DNA of 64,000 nucleotides, taken from assembly GCA_963804885.1 (NCBI GenBank), contig CAWDSF010000024.1, positions 1 to 64,000 of the forward strand, in the 5' to 3' direction. This document shows, piece after piece, positions 16,657 to 24,973 of the stretch; positions within the stretch are counted from its first letter, which is position 1; each line of letters starts with the position of its first letter. The notes beneath the pieces are model-generated. The model saw only the letters and a program-made list of their open reading frames with translations. It ran no database searches and was not told the origin of the DNA. Source of the stretch: PALSA-1004 sp963804885. Lineage in GTDB: Bacteria > Pseudomonadota > Gammaproteobacteria > Burkholderiales > SG8-41. Both the position numbers and the translations under genes were made by a program.

Positions 16657-16691
16657 GACGCGCTGCGGATCAGGTGCCGGCGGTTTTTCCG

Positions 16692-16707
16692 CCAGGTCGG
16701 GGAGCCA
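16692..16707 (+). repeat. tRNA-Asn 3' end, likely att scar 3
   Basis: CCAGGTCGGGGAGCCA, 16 bases, is identical to the last 16 bases of the copy at 13513-13548. Being short, it could arise by chance alone, but its orientation, position at the edge of the phage-like block and following return to backbone composition support an att site. Confidence 0.6.
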
Positions 16708-16862
16708 AATCTCTCAGCAAGTTACGTAACCGATAACTTGCCGCAATAGTCGCATGGGACACTGGCGGGACACTCTTTATAGTCCCTACCCTGCGCAACC
16801 GAGAGCGCGACGTGTTTTTTCTACAACACTTCGAGCCAGATTTGCGGACCGTACTCCTGCTC

Positions 16863-17859
16863 TCACTCTTGGCCGATGTTGGCTGCCTTGACTACCTTGG
16901 CCCATCGCGCGGTTTCGCTTTTCACATGCTCGACGAATTGATCTGGCGTCGAGGGTGTGACGTCGATCCCCTGCTCCTCAAGCCGTCCTCTGAGAGCGGA
17001 TTTCTCCAACAGGTAAACAAGATCGGCGTTGAACTTGGCGTGCACGGCTTTAGGGAGAGGACCTGACGTGCAGATACCATACCATGACGACACATCGAAG
17101 CCCGGCACGCCAGCCTCGTCGAAGGTCGGCACATCGGGCGCCTGCTTGTTCCGTTTTGCAGAGGTGACGCCGAGTGCCCTGACGCGACCGGACTTTATCG
17201 TTGCCAGGGCCGACCCGACAAGATTGCCCACATACGCTTCGATCTGTCCGCCGATAACGTCCGGCAGCGCCTGTGCGGCTCCCTTGTAGGGTACATGTAC
17301 GATATTGACGCCTGCCTCGAGCTTGAACAGCTCGATCGAGAGGTGAGGTGACGCGCCTACGCCCGAAGAGCCAAAGTTGATCTTCCCCGGGCTTGCCTTA
17401 GCCATGGCTATGAATGCGCGGAGCGATTTGGCCGGCATCGAGGGATGGACGACAAACACGTTGGGCAGAGTACCGATCATCGAAATGAAAGCGAAATCCC
17501 GGATATGATCATAGGGCAACTTGTTCCGCGCGGGGGTGATGGCGTGGGAGGCAATCTGGCACAGCATCGCCGTATAGCCGTCCTGGGGTGACCTGGCTAC
17601 GATCTCGGTCGCAATGGCACCGGCGCCGCCGGGCCGGTTTTCGACCACTATCGGTACGCCCCAGTACTCGTTCAACGCCGTAGATACCAACCGCGCCGCG
17701 ACATCCACGCCGCCCCCCGGCGGGTAGCCTACGAACATGCGCAACGGTTTGACCGGGAAATTCTGATTCGCAGCCTGTCGCTGGAACCTGGGCTCGCGCC
17801 GCTGCAGCAATGGCCACGAAGAAAACAACGCCTAAAGATTCTAGAACGATCTTTCGCAT
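16863..17859 (-). CDS. Bug/TctC family tripartite tricarboxylate receptor 1 (frameshift in signal region)
   Basis: Periplasmic substrate-binding protein of the Bug family (TctC), about 330 residues. The mature part shows FPVKPLRMFVGYPPGGGVDV, the NRPGGAGAIATE loop and INFGSSGVGASPHLSIELFK, which form the ligand pocket. The signal peptide (MRKIVLESLGVVFFVAIAAA) is in another frame, starting at 17859 after GGAGGACACG. The frames join with one extra base near 17790-17810. No TctA/TctB membrane genes are nearby, as is common for this family. Confidence 0.8.
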
Positions 17860-18359
17860 CGTGTCCTCCCCGGAGCCCAAGCCACAGACTGTCGAACGAG
17901 TCGGCGCGCCGACCGGTTAACCGCGCATCTTTACGATTCGAAATGCGCCCGTCATACGGTCCGTTTACCGATGGCGAGATCTTTTCCCCATCGGCGACTA
18001 TATCGCCGGCCCGCCACGCGGTCAATCAGCGAAACGTTCACTATTTTCACGGGGCGCTTCGTCTATTTGACATTGGAATTCATATTAAAAAAAGAGGCTT
18101 ACGACGGAACGTGATATTTCCTTGGCCCTGTAAAGGCGCGTATGGATAAGGACGAATATCCCATTTTTGTCACTGCCTGCGATGGGAACGACCATCCGGG
18201 CTTGCAGCCTATATGACATGGGGATATAGTTGCCGCTGAACTCCTGCATTTCATATCTCCGAAAGCACCGCCATTGCCAGGGCCAGAGGAGAAAAACGAT
18301 TCACTACGCTTGGAAGCAAGTCAACTGTGGCGCTCGATTTCTAACTTTAGGGATCAATC
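17860..18359. other. divergent intergenic region with a sigma-54-like site
   Basis: No gene is supported. It separates the minus-strand Bug gene and the plus-strand PEP-CTERM gene. At 18219-18233 the sequence TGG-N8-TTGC has the -24/-12 spacing of sigma-54 promoters, but the -24 element is weak beyond TGG. Confidence 0.35.
18219..18233 (+). promoter_or_regulatory. possible sigma-54 promoter of a PEP-CTERM gene
   Basis: TGGGGATATAGTTGC keeps the invariant GG and GC ten bases apart. PEP-CTERM genes in some betaproteobacteria are known to use RpoN with the PrsK/PrsR system. The remaining -24 bases are not conserved, so this is tentative. Confidence 0.3.
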
Positions 18360-19109
18360 ATGCTCAAAATTTCCATCAGCTGGAGGTTCTCGGCACTGTC
18401 TTCATCAATGCGCGCTCTGTTCTTGAGTGCAGCCGTCCTGATGTCGCCGGCTTATGCGGCGACCGTGATCGTCACCGTCGAACCTACGGATAATCCCTAC
18501 CTGGCCGGGGCGCCCGACGGCGTAACCTCCGTGGGGGATTCCGCCCCAGCGCAGTCCCCGACCCTTGCGCTCACCGGTTTTGATACGTCGCAGGCGATCA
18601 CCTTTTCCGCGGTCGGTGGCTTCAATAATGCGGGCGGATTCATCGCGACGGGTCCGGACGGCGGCAGCCTCTTCACCATGAATGCCGGGAGGTTGGGCAT
18701 TTCCGGTCCGCTGAGTGTTCCAGCGAATGGGCTCGTCGGAGTTTTTCTGGACGACAGCGTACCCGGCGGCACGGCTCCGCCACAACGCGATGACGGCGTT
18801 TCCTTCCTGTCCTTATCGCCCCTCCTCCGCCAGATTTTCTGGATCGGTGATGGACTGACCGGCAACGGTTCGGGAACTGTGCAGACATTTTTTGCGCCGG
18901 CGGGTGCCACCCGTCTGTATCTCGGCCCGTCGGACGGCTTCGGCTGGTTCAACAATTCGGGCGGTGCAACTGTCACGATCAACTACTCTCCGTTGATTGC
19001 TGAAGTGCCTGAGCCCGATGCCTGGGCCATGATGATTGTCGGTTTTGGCGCAATCGCCATGGCAATGCGAGCGCGACGGCCGAAAGAAAACAGACTTCAG
19101 ACCACCTAG
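18360..19109 (+). CDS. PEP-CTERM sorting domain protein 1
   Basis: A 249-residue exported protein. The signal peptide is at about residues 15-35 (ALFLSAAVLMSPAYA), followed by a beta-rich domain with a Phe-Phe-Ala-Pro-Ala-Gly-Ala-Thr-Arg-Leu motif and DGFGWFNNSGG near the end. These occur in a common lectin-like PEP-CTERM group. The C-terminal sorting signal is EVPEPDAWAMMIVGFGAIAM followed by RARR. Exosortase cuts after the PEP motif in such proteins and they are secreted to the surface or matrix. No exosortase gene lies in the window. The ATG at 18360 is chosen before the signal. Confidence 0.85.
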   Translation: MLKISISWRFSALSSSMRALFLSAAVLMSPAYAATVIVTVEPTDNPYLAGAPDGVTSVGDSAPAQSPTLALTGFDTSQAITFSAVGGFNNAGGFIATGPDGGSLFTMNAGRLGISGPLSVPANGLVGVFLDDSVPGGTAPPQRDDGVSFLSLSPLLRQIFWIGDGLTGNGSGTVQTFFAPAGATRLYLGPSDGFGWFNNSGGATVTINYSPLIAEVPEPDAWAMMIVGFGAIAMAMRARRPKENRLQTT

Positions 19110-19112
19110 AAC

Positions 19113-19686
19113 AGTTTCGGCCATAATTGCGCACCGCGGACCGCGCTCTGCGCGGTCGACATCGGGGGGTCGACAACGGTTGCGACGGATTTGCGCGCGC
19201 CGGCGCGCGCTCATGCGCTCGAGCACCACATTCTTCCACTCGGAGTCCTTTGGTGTACACCCGAGTCGCGCCGGGAATGGGAAGCGGCTCGCCAGGCTGA
19301 CCTATCGCGACAAGATCACCAAACGGTCGCAATACGTCTGCGAGTTGCTCCTCCTCCGTGGTAAGCCCGGATTGCAGGATCTTGAAAGAAGTGGAGGCGT
19401 CGGTACTGAAGCTTCTCAGATACAGCACATCCGGCTTCGAGTCAGTGACCGCGCTCTCGGGACCCATGGCCCTGAATTTTGCTGCTTGCTGGCGCCCCCT
19501 GAAGTGGAGGAGCAGCCCGCCGATCATCACAATAACCCCCAAGAAGCCGCTGGGATCATCATCCGGTCCGCCCAATGCTGCATACAGCAGCCCGCCTGCC
19601 ACAAGCAGAGCTATTCCAGCAATTTTCAGTGCGCGGCCGGACGAGATTGCTATTTGCGGCATCTGTATCTGACTCCCGAGCTCCAC
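19113..19686 (-). pseudogene. truncated two-TM cytosolic-domain protein
   Basis: Residues about 15-65 hold two membrane segments (LKIAGIALLVAGGLLYAALG and GVIVMIGGLLLHF). They are followed by KPDVLYLRSFSTDAST, TTEEEQLADVLRPFGDLVAI and GEPLPIPGATRVY. This resembles the start of a widespread domain in membrane proteins that continues with DSEWK and an arginine-rich helix. Here the frame is lost after RVYTK, where removing one G restores DSEWKNVVLERMSARR for 20 residues, and then meaning is lost again. The C-terminal half of the domain is therefore missing. Function unknown. Confidence 0.5.
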
Positions 19687-19869
19687 TGCTGCACCAAGAA
19701 TATACGCAAAATCCGGTCTCGGAAATGAGATGATAAGATCAGCCTTTCCTCTCCGTCCGGTTTTGGACGACCTGAAGGAGGGGGTGAGTCCCTGCTGCCA
19801 ATGCCAATGGACGGGCTAACGGATAGCCACTACCCCGATACTTGGAAATTCAGCTTAGGCGATCTCGCC

Positions 19870-19947
19870 GCGCCAGAACTTTGGCTGCTCGCCGGTCCTG
19901 GCTTGCTCGGCTTCACGGCGCGTCGCAAGAAACTTGAAGCAACGTAA
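19870..19947 (+). pseudogene. PEP-CTERM sorting signal remnant
   Basis: The frame APELWLLAGPGLLGFTARRK and stop at 19945-19947 retains the membrane helix and basic tail of a PEP-CTERM signal, with PEL in place of PEP. No complete upstream coding frame is present, although the stretch from 19740 may be its decayed 3' part. It directly precedes a terminator and the tRNA-Leu gene. Confidence 0.55.
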
Positions 19948-19970
19948 TCCGACTCAGCCGCAATTACACA

Positions 19971-19993
19971 GACCTCGTTTCGACGAGGTTTTT
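19971..19993 (+). terminator. hairpin terminator
   Basis: GACCTCG/CGAGGTT stem with TTTC loop followed by T residues. It lies 24 bases after the PEP-CTERM remnant and upstream of tRNA-Leu. It shares its GACCTCG...CGAGG style with the terminator at 20962. Confidence 0.7.
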
Positions 19994-20025
19994 CATGGCG
20001 CATAGCCATAGCGTAGAATTGCGGT

Positions 20026-20112
20026 GCCCGGGTGGCGAAATTGGGAGACGCATCGGACTTAAAATCCGAAGCTCGAAAGGGCGTGCCGGTTCAAGTCCGG
20101 CCCTGGGCGCCA
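20026..20112 (+). tRNA. tRNA-Leu (anticodon UAA)
   Basis: Complete 87-nt gene with encoded CCA. Acceptor strands GCCCGGG and CCTGGGC pair, the D region starts TGGCGAAATTGG, and the anticodon arm is TCGGA-CTTAAAA-TCCGA giving TAA. The long variable arm is CTCGAAAGGG, and the T arm is GCCGGTTCAAGTCCGGC. The variable arm and discriminator A-CCA context are as in class II tRNA-Leu. Confidence 0.95.
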
Positions 20113-20199
20113 AGCGCTTTGCCGCCTAAATCCGTATACTGTTGTCACGCTTCATCCGCACGGAGACAACCGCGTCATCACCTGAAAGGTGCACTGCGT

Positions 20200-20937
20200 A
20201 TGCAGATTGCCAGTTTTCGAAGTTCAGTTTTGGCGGCCGTAGTGCTCGCGGTGATAACGACGATGTCGATTGCCCGTGCCGAAGTTGTCTCGTTCGGCTT
20301 CAATATCGTCATTAATGGGGATACGCCTAGTGGTACGCGACCATGGCTGATCGCGACGTTTGAGGACATTACCGCTGGTGATGTGCGGATGACGCTGACT
20401 AATAATATGTCAGCGAGTGTGTTCGTCGACAGTTTGGTCTTTAACAGTATTCTCAGCGGTCCGCTGAATTTTTCCAATAATACTCCCGGAACATCGACGG
20501 CCAGCATTACCAAGTCCGCGACCCAGACGTTGGATGGGGGAGCAAATATTAAAGCCGGGTTGTTCAACATCGCGTTTCAATATCCCGTTTCCAACGCCGG
20601 CGGTTTTCGGTTCTCTGGCGGCGAGGTATCGCAATGGGAAATCACCGGGACAGGCTTGACCGCAAGCAATTTCCTGAAGGTTAGCCTTGCGAACGCAAAC
20701 ATGTTTGGCGGTCCTTATTATATGGCGGCCCATGTGCAAGGTATCCCTGTCCTTGGTGGCGGAACTACCGGCGGCTCGATTGGTGCGGAGCCCCGTTTAC
20801 CGCCAGCAGCCTTTGCAGCTTTTGCCTCCACTGCAGCCATTGCAGCCATCCCGGAACCCGAAATTTATGCCGCGATGTTGGCCGGACTTGGACTAATGGG
20901 ATTTGTGGCACGTCGCAGGAAGCAGCAATCCGCTTAA
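20200..20937 (+). CDS. PEP-CTERM sorting domain protein 2
   Basis: A 245-residue exported protein. The ATG at 20200 is used, since the signal peptide (VLAAVVLAVITTMSIARA) starts there; the open frame runs upstream through the tRNA gene and cannot be real. The beta-rich body ends in a Pro/Ala stretch, then IPEPEIYAAMLAGLGLMGFV and RRRKQQ, the sorting signal. The ligand or surface function is unknown. A strong terminator follows 24 bases on, and the tRNA-Leu gene precedes it by 87 bases, possibly with read-through. Confidence 0.85.
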   Translation: MQIASFRSSVLAAVVLAVITTMSIARAEVVSFGFNIVINGDTPSGTRPWLIATFEDITAGDVRMTLTNNMSASVFVDSLVFNSILSGPLNFSNNTPGTSTASITKSATQTLDGGANIKAGLFNIAFQYPVSNAGGFRFSGGEVSQWEITGTGLTASNFLKVSLANANMFGGPYYMAAHVQGIPVLGGGTTGGSIGAEPRLPPAAFAAFASTAAIAAIPEPEIYAAMLAGLGLMGFVARRRKQQSA

Positions 20938-20961
20938 GTCCAACTTAGCAGCACCCGCACA

Positions 20962-20985
20962 GACCCCGCTTCGGCGGGGTTTTTC
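20962..20985 (+). terminator. terminator of PEP-CTERM gene 2
   Basis: GACCCCGC-TTCG-GCGGGGTTTTT: a seven-base GC stem, UUCG tetraloop and T run, a classic intrinsic terminator. Confidence 0.9.
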
Positions 20986-21218
20986 ACGCAAGATCGGGAG
21001 AAACCATCAACAGGGCGTCGAGCTTCTGGTCTGGCGACAACACCTCAATTACCCCGTGCCCTCCCGCGCCCCTTCGGCGAGCCAAAATTGCGGAATAGCA
21101 ACGCCGCTACGGAACTTGTTGTTTTTTTGCATCCGATGCTGTGAAGCCGCTAACATTTGCTGTAAGAAGCTCTTATCTCCGATAAACCGCGGCAGCAGGC
21201 ATTGCGAAGGAAACCAAC
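20986..21218. other. leader of the ThiF-like/nitroreductase operon
   Basis: No gene is seen; it probably carries the promoter for the operon that begins at 21219. No -10/-35 pair is good enough to name. Confidence 0.3.
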
Positions 21219-22082
21219 TTGTCGCGCGAATTCGATTACGACCAGGCCTTTTCCCGCAACATAGGCTGGGTCACCGGACCGGAACAGCAAACGCTGCGCA
21301 ATAAATGTGTTGCCATCGCTGGTCTCGGCGGCGTCGGCGGCGCGCACTTGATGACGCTCACCCGGCTGGGTATTGGCGCATTCCATGTCGCGGACTTCGA
21401 CACCTTCGATGTGCCGAACATCAACCGGCAAACCGGCGCCGGAACCCGGAATCTGGGACGCAGCAAAACGGACGCGCTGAGCGAAATGGCGCTCGACGTA
21501 AACCCCGGGCTGACGTTAAAGGTCCATGCAGAAGGCATTTCCGCCGCGAACATCGCCGCTTTTCTCGAAGGGGTGGATCTCTACGTAGACGGGCTTGATT
21601 TTTTTGCGTTCGATGCGCGGGCAATGGTCTTCGCCGAATGCGCGAAACGCAGCATTCCCGCGATCACCGTCGCGCCGCTGGGTATGGGCGCGGCCCTGCT
21701 CAATTTTCTGCCCGGCCATATGACGTTCGAAGAGTATTTCGGGTGGGCGGGATGCAGCGAGCACGAGATGGCCTTGCGCTTCCTGATCGGTTTGTCGCCT
21801 GCCAGGCTGCAGAGCGCCTACTTGGTGGATCCTGCTGCCGTCGACCTCAAAGCGCGGCGAGGGCCGTCGACCGGCATGGCGTGCGCTCTGTGCGCGGGAA
21901 TTGCCGGGACCGAAGCATTGAAGATACTTTTGAAGCGCGGCGGCGTGAGCACGGCTCCGCACGGGATGCATTTTGATGCGTATCGGAACACAATGGCCAC
22001 GACATGGCGGCCGTGGGGAAATCGCAATCCGCTGCAACGGCTGGTGCTGGCCATCGCCCGCCGTAAAATGGGAGACTTGTGA
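21219..22082 (+). CDS. ThiF-family E1-like adenylyltransferase
   Basis: A 287-residue protein of the ThiF/MoeB/HesA E1-like superfamily. It shows the nucleotide-binding loop AIAGLGGVGGAHL, the acidic DFDTFDVPNINRQ segment (Asp pair and Asn-Arg that position ATP) and the following GRSKTDAL lysine. Such enzymes adenylate the C-terminus of a sulfur-carrier or ubiquitin-like protein, or a small-molecule carboxylate. A zinc CxxC pair is not complete: only CALC occurs. The start is TTG at 21219 after GAAGGAAACC. Its stop overlaps the GTG of the nitroreductase, so they are coupled. No sulfur-carrier gene is nearby, so the substrate is open. Confidence 0.8.
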   Translation: MSREFDYDQAFSRNIGWVTGPEQQTLRNKCVAIAGLGGVGGAHLMTLTRLGIGAFHVADFDTFDVPNINRQTGAGTRNLGRSKTDALSEMALDVNPGLTLKVHAEGISAANIAAFLEGVDLYVDGLDFFAFDARAMVFAECAKRSIPAITVAPLGMGAALLNFLPGHMTFEEYFGWAGCSEHEMALRFLIGLSPARLQSAYLVDPAAVDLKARRGPSTGMACALCAGIAGTEALKILLKRGGVSTAPHGMHFDAYRNTMATTWRPWGNRNPLQRLVLAIARRKMGDL

Positions 22083-23170
22083 GCGCTGAAAAGCCGTCCG
22101 TCATCGAGCAAATCCTCGATCTCGCGCGCTGGGCGCCGAGCGGCGACAACACGCAGCCCTGGCGGTTTGAGCTGACTGGCGATTACGCGCTGATCGTGCA
22201 TGGCTTCGACACCCGCGCGCACTGCGTTTACGATTTCGAAGGACGGCCCAGCCAGATTTCTCTCGGCGCGCTGCTGGAGACGCTTCGAATTGCCGCCAGC
22301 GGTCACCGACTCCGCGTCGAAACCATACGGCGTTCCGCGGCCGCGGACGATCGCCCCACGTTCGATGTTCGACTCATCCCTGACGATAGCGTTGAGCCGA
22401 GCCCGCTGATCGACAGCATCGTCAAGCGCACGGTGCAGCGGCGCGCGATGCGCACCACGCCGCTCGGCGTGGAGCAGAAAGCCGAACTGGAGGGCAGCCT
22501 CGGCGCCGGCTATCGCGTGGTGTGGATCGAATCCCTGGCGGAGCGCGCGCGGATGGCATCCCTCCTCTACCGGAACGCGAAATTACGGCTGACGATGCCG
22601 GAGGCCCACCGGGTGCACCGCGACGTCATCCAGTTCAATGCGAAGTTCAGCGACGACCGGATTCCCGACCAAGCCGTCGGCCTGGATCCGGTCGCTACCA
22701 TGCTGATGCGATGGACGATGGCGGAATGGTCGCGCGTGCGCTTTTTCAACACGTATCTGGCGGGCACCGTAATGCCGCGGATCGAGCTCGATCTGATTCC
22801 GGGACTCGCCTGTGCCGCGCATTTCGCGATCGTGGCGAACACACCCGCTGCGTCGACCGACGACTATGTGAATGCCGGAAGCGCGATACAGCGCTTGTGG
22901 CTCACCGCAACGCGGCGGCAACTATTTCTGCAGCCCGAAATGACGCCGCTTATTTTCAACTGGTACGTGCGGGCTGGAAAACGGTTCTCGGCCACGGCGC
23001 CGCTGTGGGATCAGGCGGTCACGCTCAGGCGGCGCTGGCAGGCATTTCTGGGCGATGACGTCGTGGAACGAGCGGTCTTCTGCGGTCGTATCGGCAGCGG
23101 GCCGACGCCTACCGCGCGCTCACTGCGCATGCCATTGCACAGGCTGATGACTGTGCCAGAGCGTGATTAA
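22079..23170 (+). CDS. nitroreductase family protein
   Basis: A 363-residue flavin-dependent nitroreductase-fold protein. The N-terminal RWAPSGDNTQPWRFE is the conserved FMN-binding start, and SIVKRTVQRRAMR is the R-rich motif of this fold. It is longer than simple nitroreductases (about 200) and ends with a basic C-terminal segment. It starts at GTG 22079, overlapping the stop of the ThiF-like gene by four bases. E1-like and nitroreductase partners occur together in azole-forming peptide clusters, where they cyclise and oxidise. Here no precursor peptide or YcaO is visible, so another reaction is likely. Confidence 0.8.
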   Translation: MSAEKPSVIEQILDLARWAPSGDNTQPWRFELTGDYALIVHGFDTRAHCVYDFEGRPSQISLGALLETLRIAASGHRLRVETIRRSAAADDRPTFDVRLIPDDSVEPSPLIDSIVKRTVQRRAMRTTPLGVEQKAELEGSLGAGYRVVWIESLAERARMASLLYRNAKLRLTMPEAHRVHRDVIQFNAKFSDDRIPDQAVGLDPVATMLMRWTMAEWSRVRFFNTYLAGTVMPRIELDLIPGLACAAHFAIVANTPAASTDDYVNAGSAIQRLWLTATRRQLFLQPEMTPLIFNWYVRAGKRFSATAPLWDQAVTLRRRWQAFLGDDVVERAVFCGRIGSGPTPTARSLRMPLHRLMTVPERD

Positions 23171-23197
23171 GCAGGCTCTGACGGACGCCGGCCTTGC

Positions 23198-23962
23198 TCA
23201 GTGCGGCTTGTTCGCCTTCGCGCGCAACGCGCGGTCGATCCAGTCTTCGGCGCTGCAACTCAAAAAGTACGGATAGAGCGACTTCTCGATCGCACTGCTA
23301 CCGCGGCCGCTATGCTTCGCGATCTGCTCGCGCATGTATTCGAGCTCGATGTGCAGCAGCACTGCGGGAGCGTTTACGCGCGGGCAAATTCGCAGTTCAC
23401 CGATCTCCTCGAATCCAAGCATTCGCTTGTAAAAGCCCGCATGGCGCGGATTGACTTCGATAAACAGGTCGTCTGCACGGTTAACAACGTGCATATAGAG
23501 ATAGGCCAGCTGAAATAAAGAAGCCATCAATTCTTTTGAGCCGAATTTCGGATCGACTGCCAGCTTCGATACTTCGCAGACTTTGCGGCCTGCGGTGCGA
23601 AACTCGTCGATCTCTTTCATGTAGAGCGCGTCCGCAAGCAAGCCGGCCTCGGGTGAATCGAGCCTCACCGTAAGCGTGCCCATGACCTGGTGCGCATCGT
23701 GCGCATCCAGCGTGATCGTATTTTCGCGGCGCGGCAGGGGCGTCACCCCGTCCGTCAGGTAACCCCGGCGGGAATACATTTCCTTCACGAGGTTCGCGGC
23801 ATTCATGTACTCCAGCACGGTCGCGGCGCGGCGCACGCTGTAGTCGTTGCATTCGAGCGCGCACTCGGGACGGCCGTGCCGCATTTCCAGATGAAAAATA
23901 AATCGGTTGTCATAGTCTGCCCTGCGCGGCGAGGGATTGGATTTATGCGCCGATAAAGTCAT
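23198..23962 (-). CDS. FeeM-type N-acyl amino acid synthase, PEP-CTERM/exosortase associated
   Basis: A 254-residue GNAT-fold protein of the FeeM/N-acyl amino acid synthase group, related to acyl-homoserine lactone synthases. Marks are NDYSVRRAATVLEYMNA, then TITLDAHDAHQVMGTLTVRL, the EIDEFRTAGRKVCEVSKLAV helix-strand and the FIEVNPRHAGFYKRML motif. It transfers an acyl group, usually from acyl-ACP, to an amino acid. The ATG at 23962 follows AGGGAG; an upstream TTG would add eight residues. It is convergent with the nitroreductase, 28 bases apart. Members are known near PEP-CTERM systems, and three PEP-CTERM loci flank it here. Confidence 0.85.
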   Translation of the reverse strand: MTLSAHKSNPSPRRADYDNRFIFHLEMRHGRPECALECNDYSVRRAATVLEYMNAANLVKEMYSRRGYLTDGVTPLPRRENTITLDAHDAHQVMGTLTVRLDSPEAGLLADALYMKEIDEFRTAGRKVCEVSKLAVDPKFGSKELMASLFQLAYLYMHVVNRADDLFIEVNPRHAGFYKRMLGFEEIGELRICPRVNAPAVLLHIELEYMREQIAKHSGRGSSAIEKSLYPYFLSCSAEDWIDRALRAKANKPH

Positions 23963-23986
23963 TGCTACTCCCTGTTCGTTGATCAA

Positions 23987-24973
23987 ATTCTGGCATCTTG
24001 CAAGCCGGCGCTGCGCCGCACTTTCGACACCAGTTATTTTCCCGACTGGGCCACACGCATTCCGCTTGCGCGGAAATAAAGCTGCAACGATTCGTGCGCG
24101 TTCAATTCTTAATGTGGGCGGCCATCTTGGCCACGGATTCTAACGAGTGACCCCTCGTTGAACCTTCTCCCGTCGGTCAGGGAAATAATACATGGATGAG
24201 TGGGAATAGAAAACGATTTTTATCAATTCAGACGTTAAGCAATTCACGTTTCAAATCCGCTCGCGCGTCCTACAAAAAAAATGAAAGTGAATTTGCGGCG
24301 ATTATTAATTGACGCCGCATTCTCTTGCGCGAGGGAAAAGTGTGCATTATTCCCTGCACCGGCCTGTTTTCTAGACGTAAAGAGGCACTTACAGCATTCA
24401 TTGCGCTGTCCTACAAGAAGCGGCTGCGGGATTCGTAAAGCCGGCTGCCCGATTTGTCGTTGATCGACGACAGTCCTACAAACTTTTTTGCGCCGGATCG
24501 ATCGAAAAAACGTGCCGACTCAGGCATGCGCAGCGGTCTGTTAAGAGCGGATCAATGTAGGTCCAATAAAAGTCCTACAGCAATGGCCGCATAAAAAAAC
24601 TGTCGTACCGTCGTGAGGCGCAACGACGTTGTAGGAGTAAGTCTAATTGTGTCCTATACGAATATAGGCGCGTACCTACAGATTTTCCGACCATCCCAAA
24701 GACATAATCACTCCGTCGAAATCACCTATGCAGCCAGGATATCCAACCGTGCCGACTGAACTCACAAATGCGAGACCGAATTCAGTCGAACATTCGACCA
24801 TGGTTGACGCATATCGCACAGGGCTGGCTGCCGATCTCGATTCACTTTTGGCAATCTTCGACCGCATCGAGCAATTGGTTGCTGCCGACGTTCGTGCAAA
24901 AGCGTTGTGCCCGTCCTCCCGCAGTATTCGCGCTTTAGTTCGTCATTAACCCCTGCCAGTGAAAGGAAGAACA
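23987..24973. other. 987-base non-coding region with repeated TCCTACA sites
   Basis: No gene is supported; a 73-residue plus-strand frame at 24728 has no ribosome site or motif. The region contains at least seven TCCTACA-like heptamers (24268, 24409, 24474, 24573, inverted TGTAGG at 24556 and TGTAGGA at 24630, ACCTACA at 24674). It also contains the promoter of the FeeM-like gene on the left. Its GC is lower than the coding DNA. Confidence 0.5.
24268..24680. promoter_or_regulatory. cluster of TCCTACA heptamers upstream of a PEP-CTERM gene
   Basis: Direct copies of TCCTACA at 24268, 24409, 24474 and 24573, opposite copies at 24556 and 24630, and near matches at 24652 and 24674. The pair at 24556/24573 forms an inverted repeat TGTAGG-N11-TCCTACA. 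The same heptamer (GTAGGA) is the core of the tandem repeat at 15418. It may be a multi-site array for one regulator or sRNA-like stems. Confidence 0.45.

Noticed and set aside
21219..23170. Azole-forming peptide cluster
   Set aside because: No YcaO, no precursor peptide and no protease; only the E1-like and nitroreductase folds are shared.
24728..24949. A 73-residue plus-strand frame (MQPGYPTVPTELTNARPNSV...) before the third PEP-CTERM gene
   Set aside because: No ribosome site, no motif and it lies within a repeat-rich promoter region; a competing minus-strand frame covers the same bases.
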